Source: Acetobacteraceae bacterium
GTDB taxonomy: Bacteria > Pseudomonadota > Alphaproteobacteria > Acetobacterales > Acetobacteraceae
Direction: 5' to 3'
DNA length: 14,488 bases
Assembly (NCBI GenBank): GCA_003506895.1
Contig: DNXO01000013.1
Span: 1 to 14,488 of the forward strand
Part shown: positions 14,471 to 14,488 of the stretch, in pieces
Layout of the letters: every line of letters starts with the position of its first letter
How positions within the stretch are numbered: position 1 is the stretch's first letter
Notes under the pieces: model-generated
Told to the model about the DNA's origin: nothing
Database searches by the model: none
Seen by the model: the letters and a program-made list of their open reading frames with translations, nothing else
Program-made: the position numbers and the translations under genes

Positions 14471-14488
14471 TTGATCTGTCAGGCCGAA

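Noticed and set aside
1..14488. CRISPR arrays, tRNA or rRNA genes, insertion sequences, prophage genes
   Set aside because: No regularly spaced repeats, no RNA-gene signatures and no transposase or phage-like proteins were seen.

Overview
The window looks like chromosomal DNA of a GC-rich, flagellated alphaproteobacterium. The Rhodospirillales/Acetobacteraceae are the best guess. The grounds are the gene families and their order (fliL-fliM-DUF6468-motE, flgF-flgG-flgA-flgH, cpoB-tilS-ftsH), strong GC bias at third codon positions, and CtrA-like and sigma-54-like promoter motifs. The taxonomic call is inference; no rRNA or other phylogenetic marker is present.

Layout. (1) 1-2494, minus strand: the start of ftsH (running off the left edge), tilS and cpoB, which is the usual tail of the tol-pal cluster read as cpoB -> tilS -> ftsH. 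(2) 2572-4080, minus strand: speE and speD, the last two enzymes of spermidine synthesis (AdoMet decarboxylase, then the aminopropyl transferase). They sit where pal/tolB would normally be. (3) 4247-10930, minus strand: a flagellar motor and switch operon read fliL -> fliM -> DUF6468 gene -> motE -> cheY -> cheZ -> large exported AMIN/TPR-like protein. Most of its genes overlap or are nearly abutting. (4) 10931-11139: a 209-bp divergent regulatory region. (5) 11140-14377, plus strand: flgF-flgG-flgA-flgH (distal and proximal rod, P-ring chaperone, L-ring), closely packed. (6) 14378-14488: an intergenic tail with a perfect REP-like hairpin.

How the parts work together. Regions 3 and 5 are two arms of one flagellar locus. 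The left arm supplies the stator-associated protein FliL, the C-ring switch FliM, the motor-associated MotE, and a CheY/CheZ pair that sets and resets the rotation signal. The right arm builds the rod and outer rings. The promoter signals suggest a Caulobacter-like hierarchy. The left arm has a CtrA-type box (TCAA-N7-TTAA) upstream of fliL, and a near-identical second box inside the operon, in the fliM/DUF6468 gap. The right arm has a textbook sigma-54 -24/-12 promoter upstream of flgF. FliM and CheZ also carry near-identical short CheY-docking-like peptides.

The least understood gene is the roughly 970-residue exported protein that ends the motor operon (4247-7168). It is the best candidate in the window for an undescribed flagellar component. 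No CRISPR array, tRNA, rRNA, transposase or phage gene was found. No gap longer than 300 bases lacks a gene.
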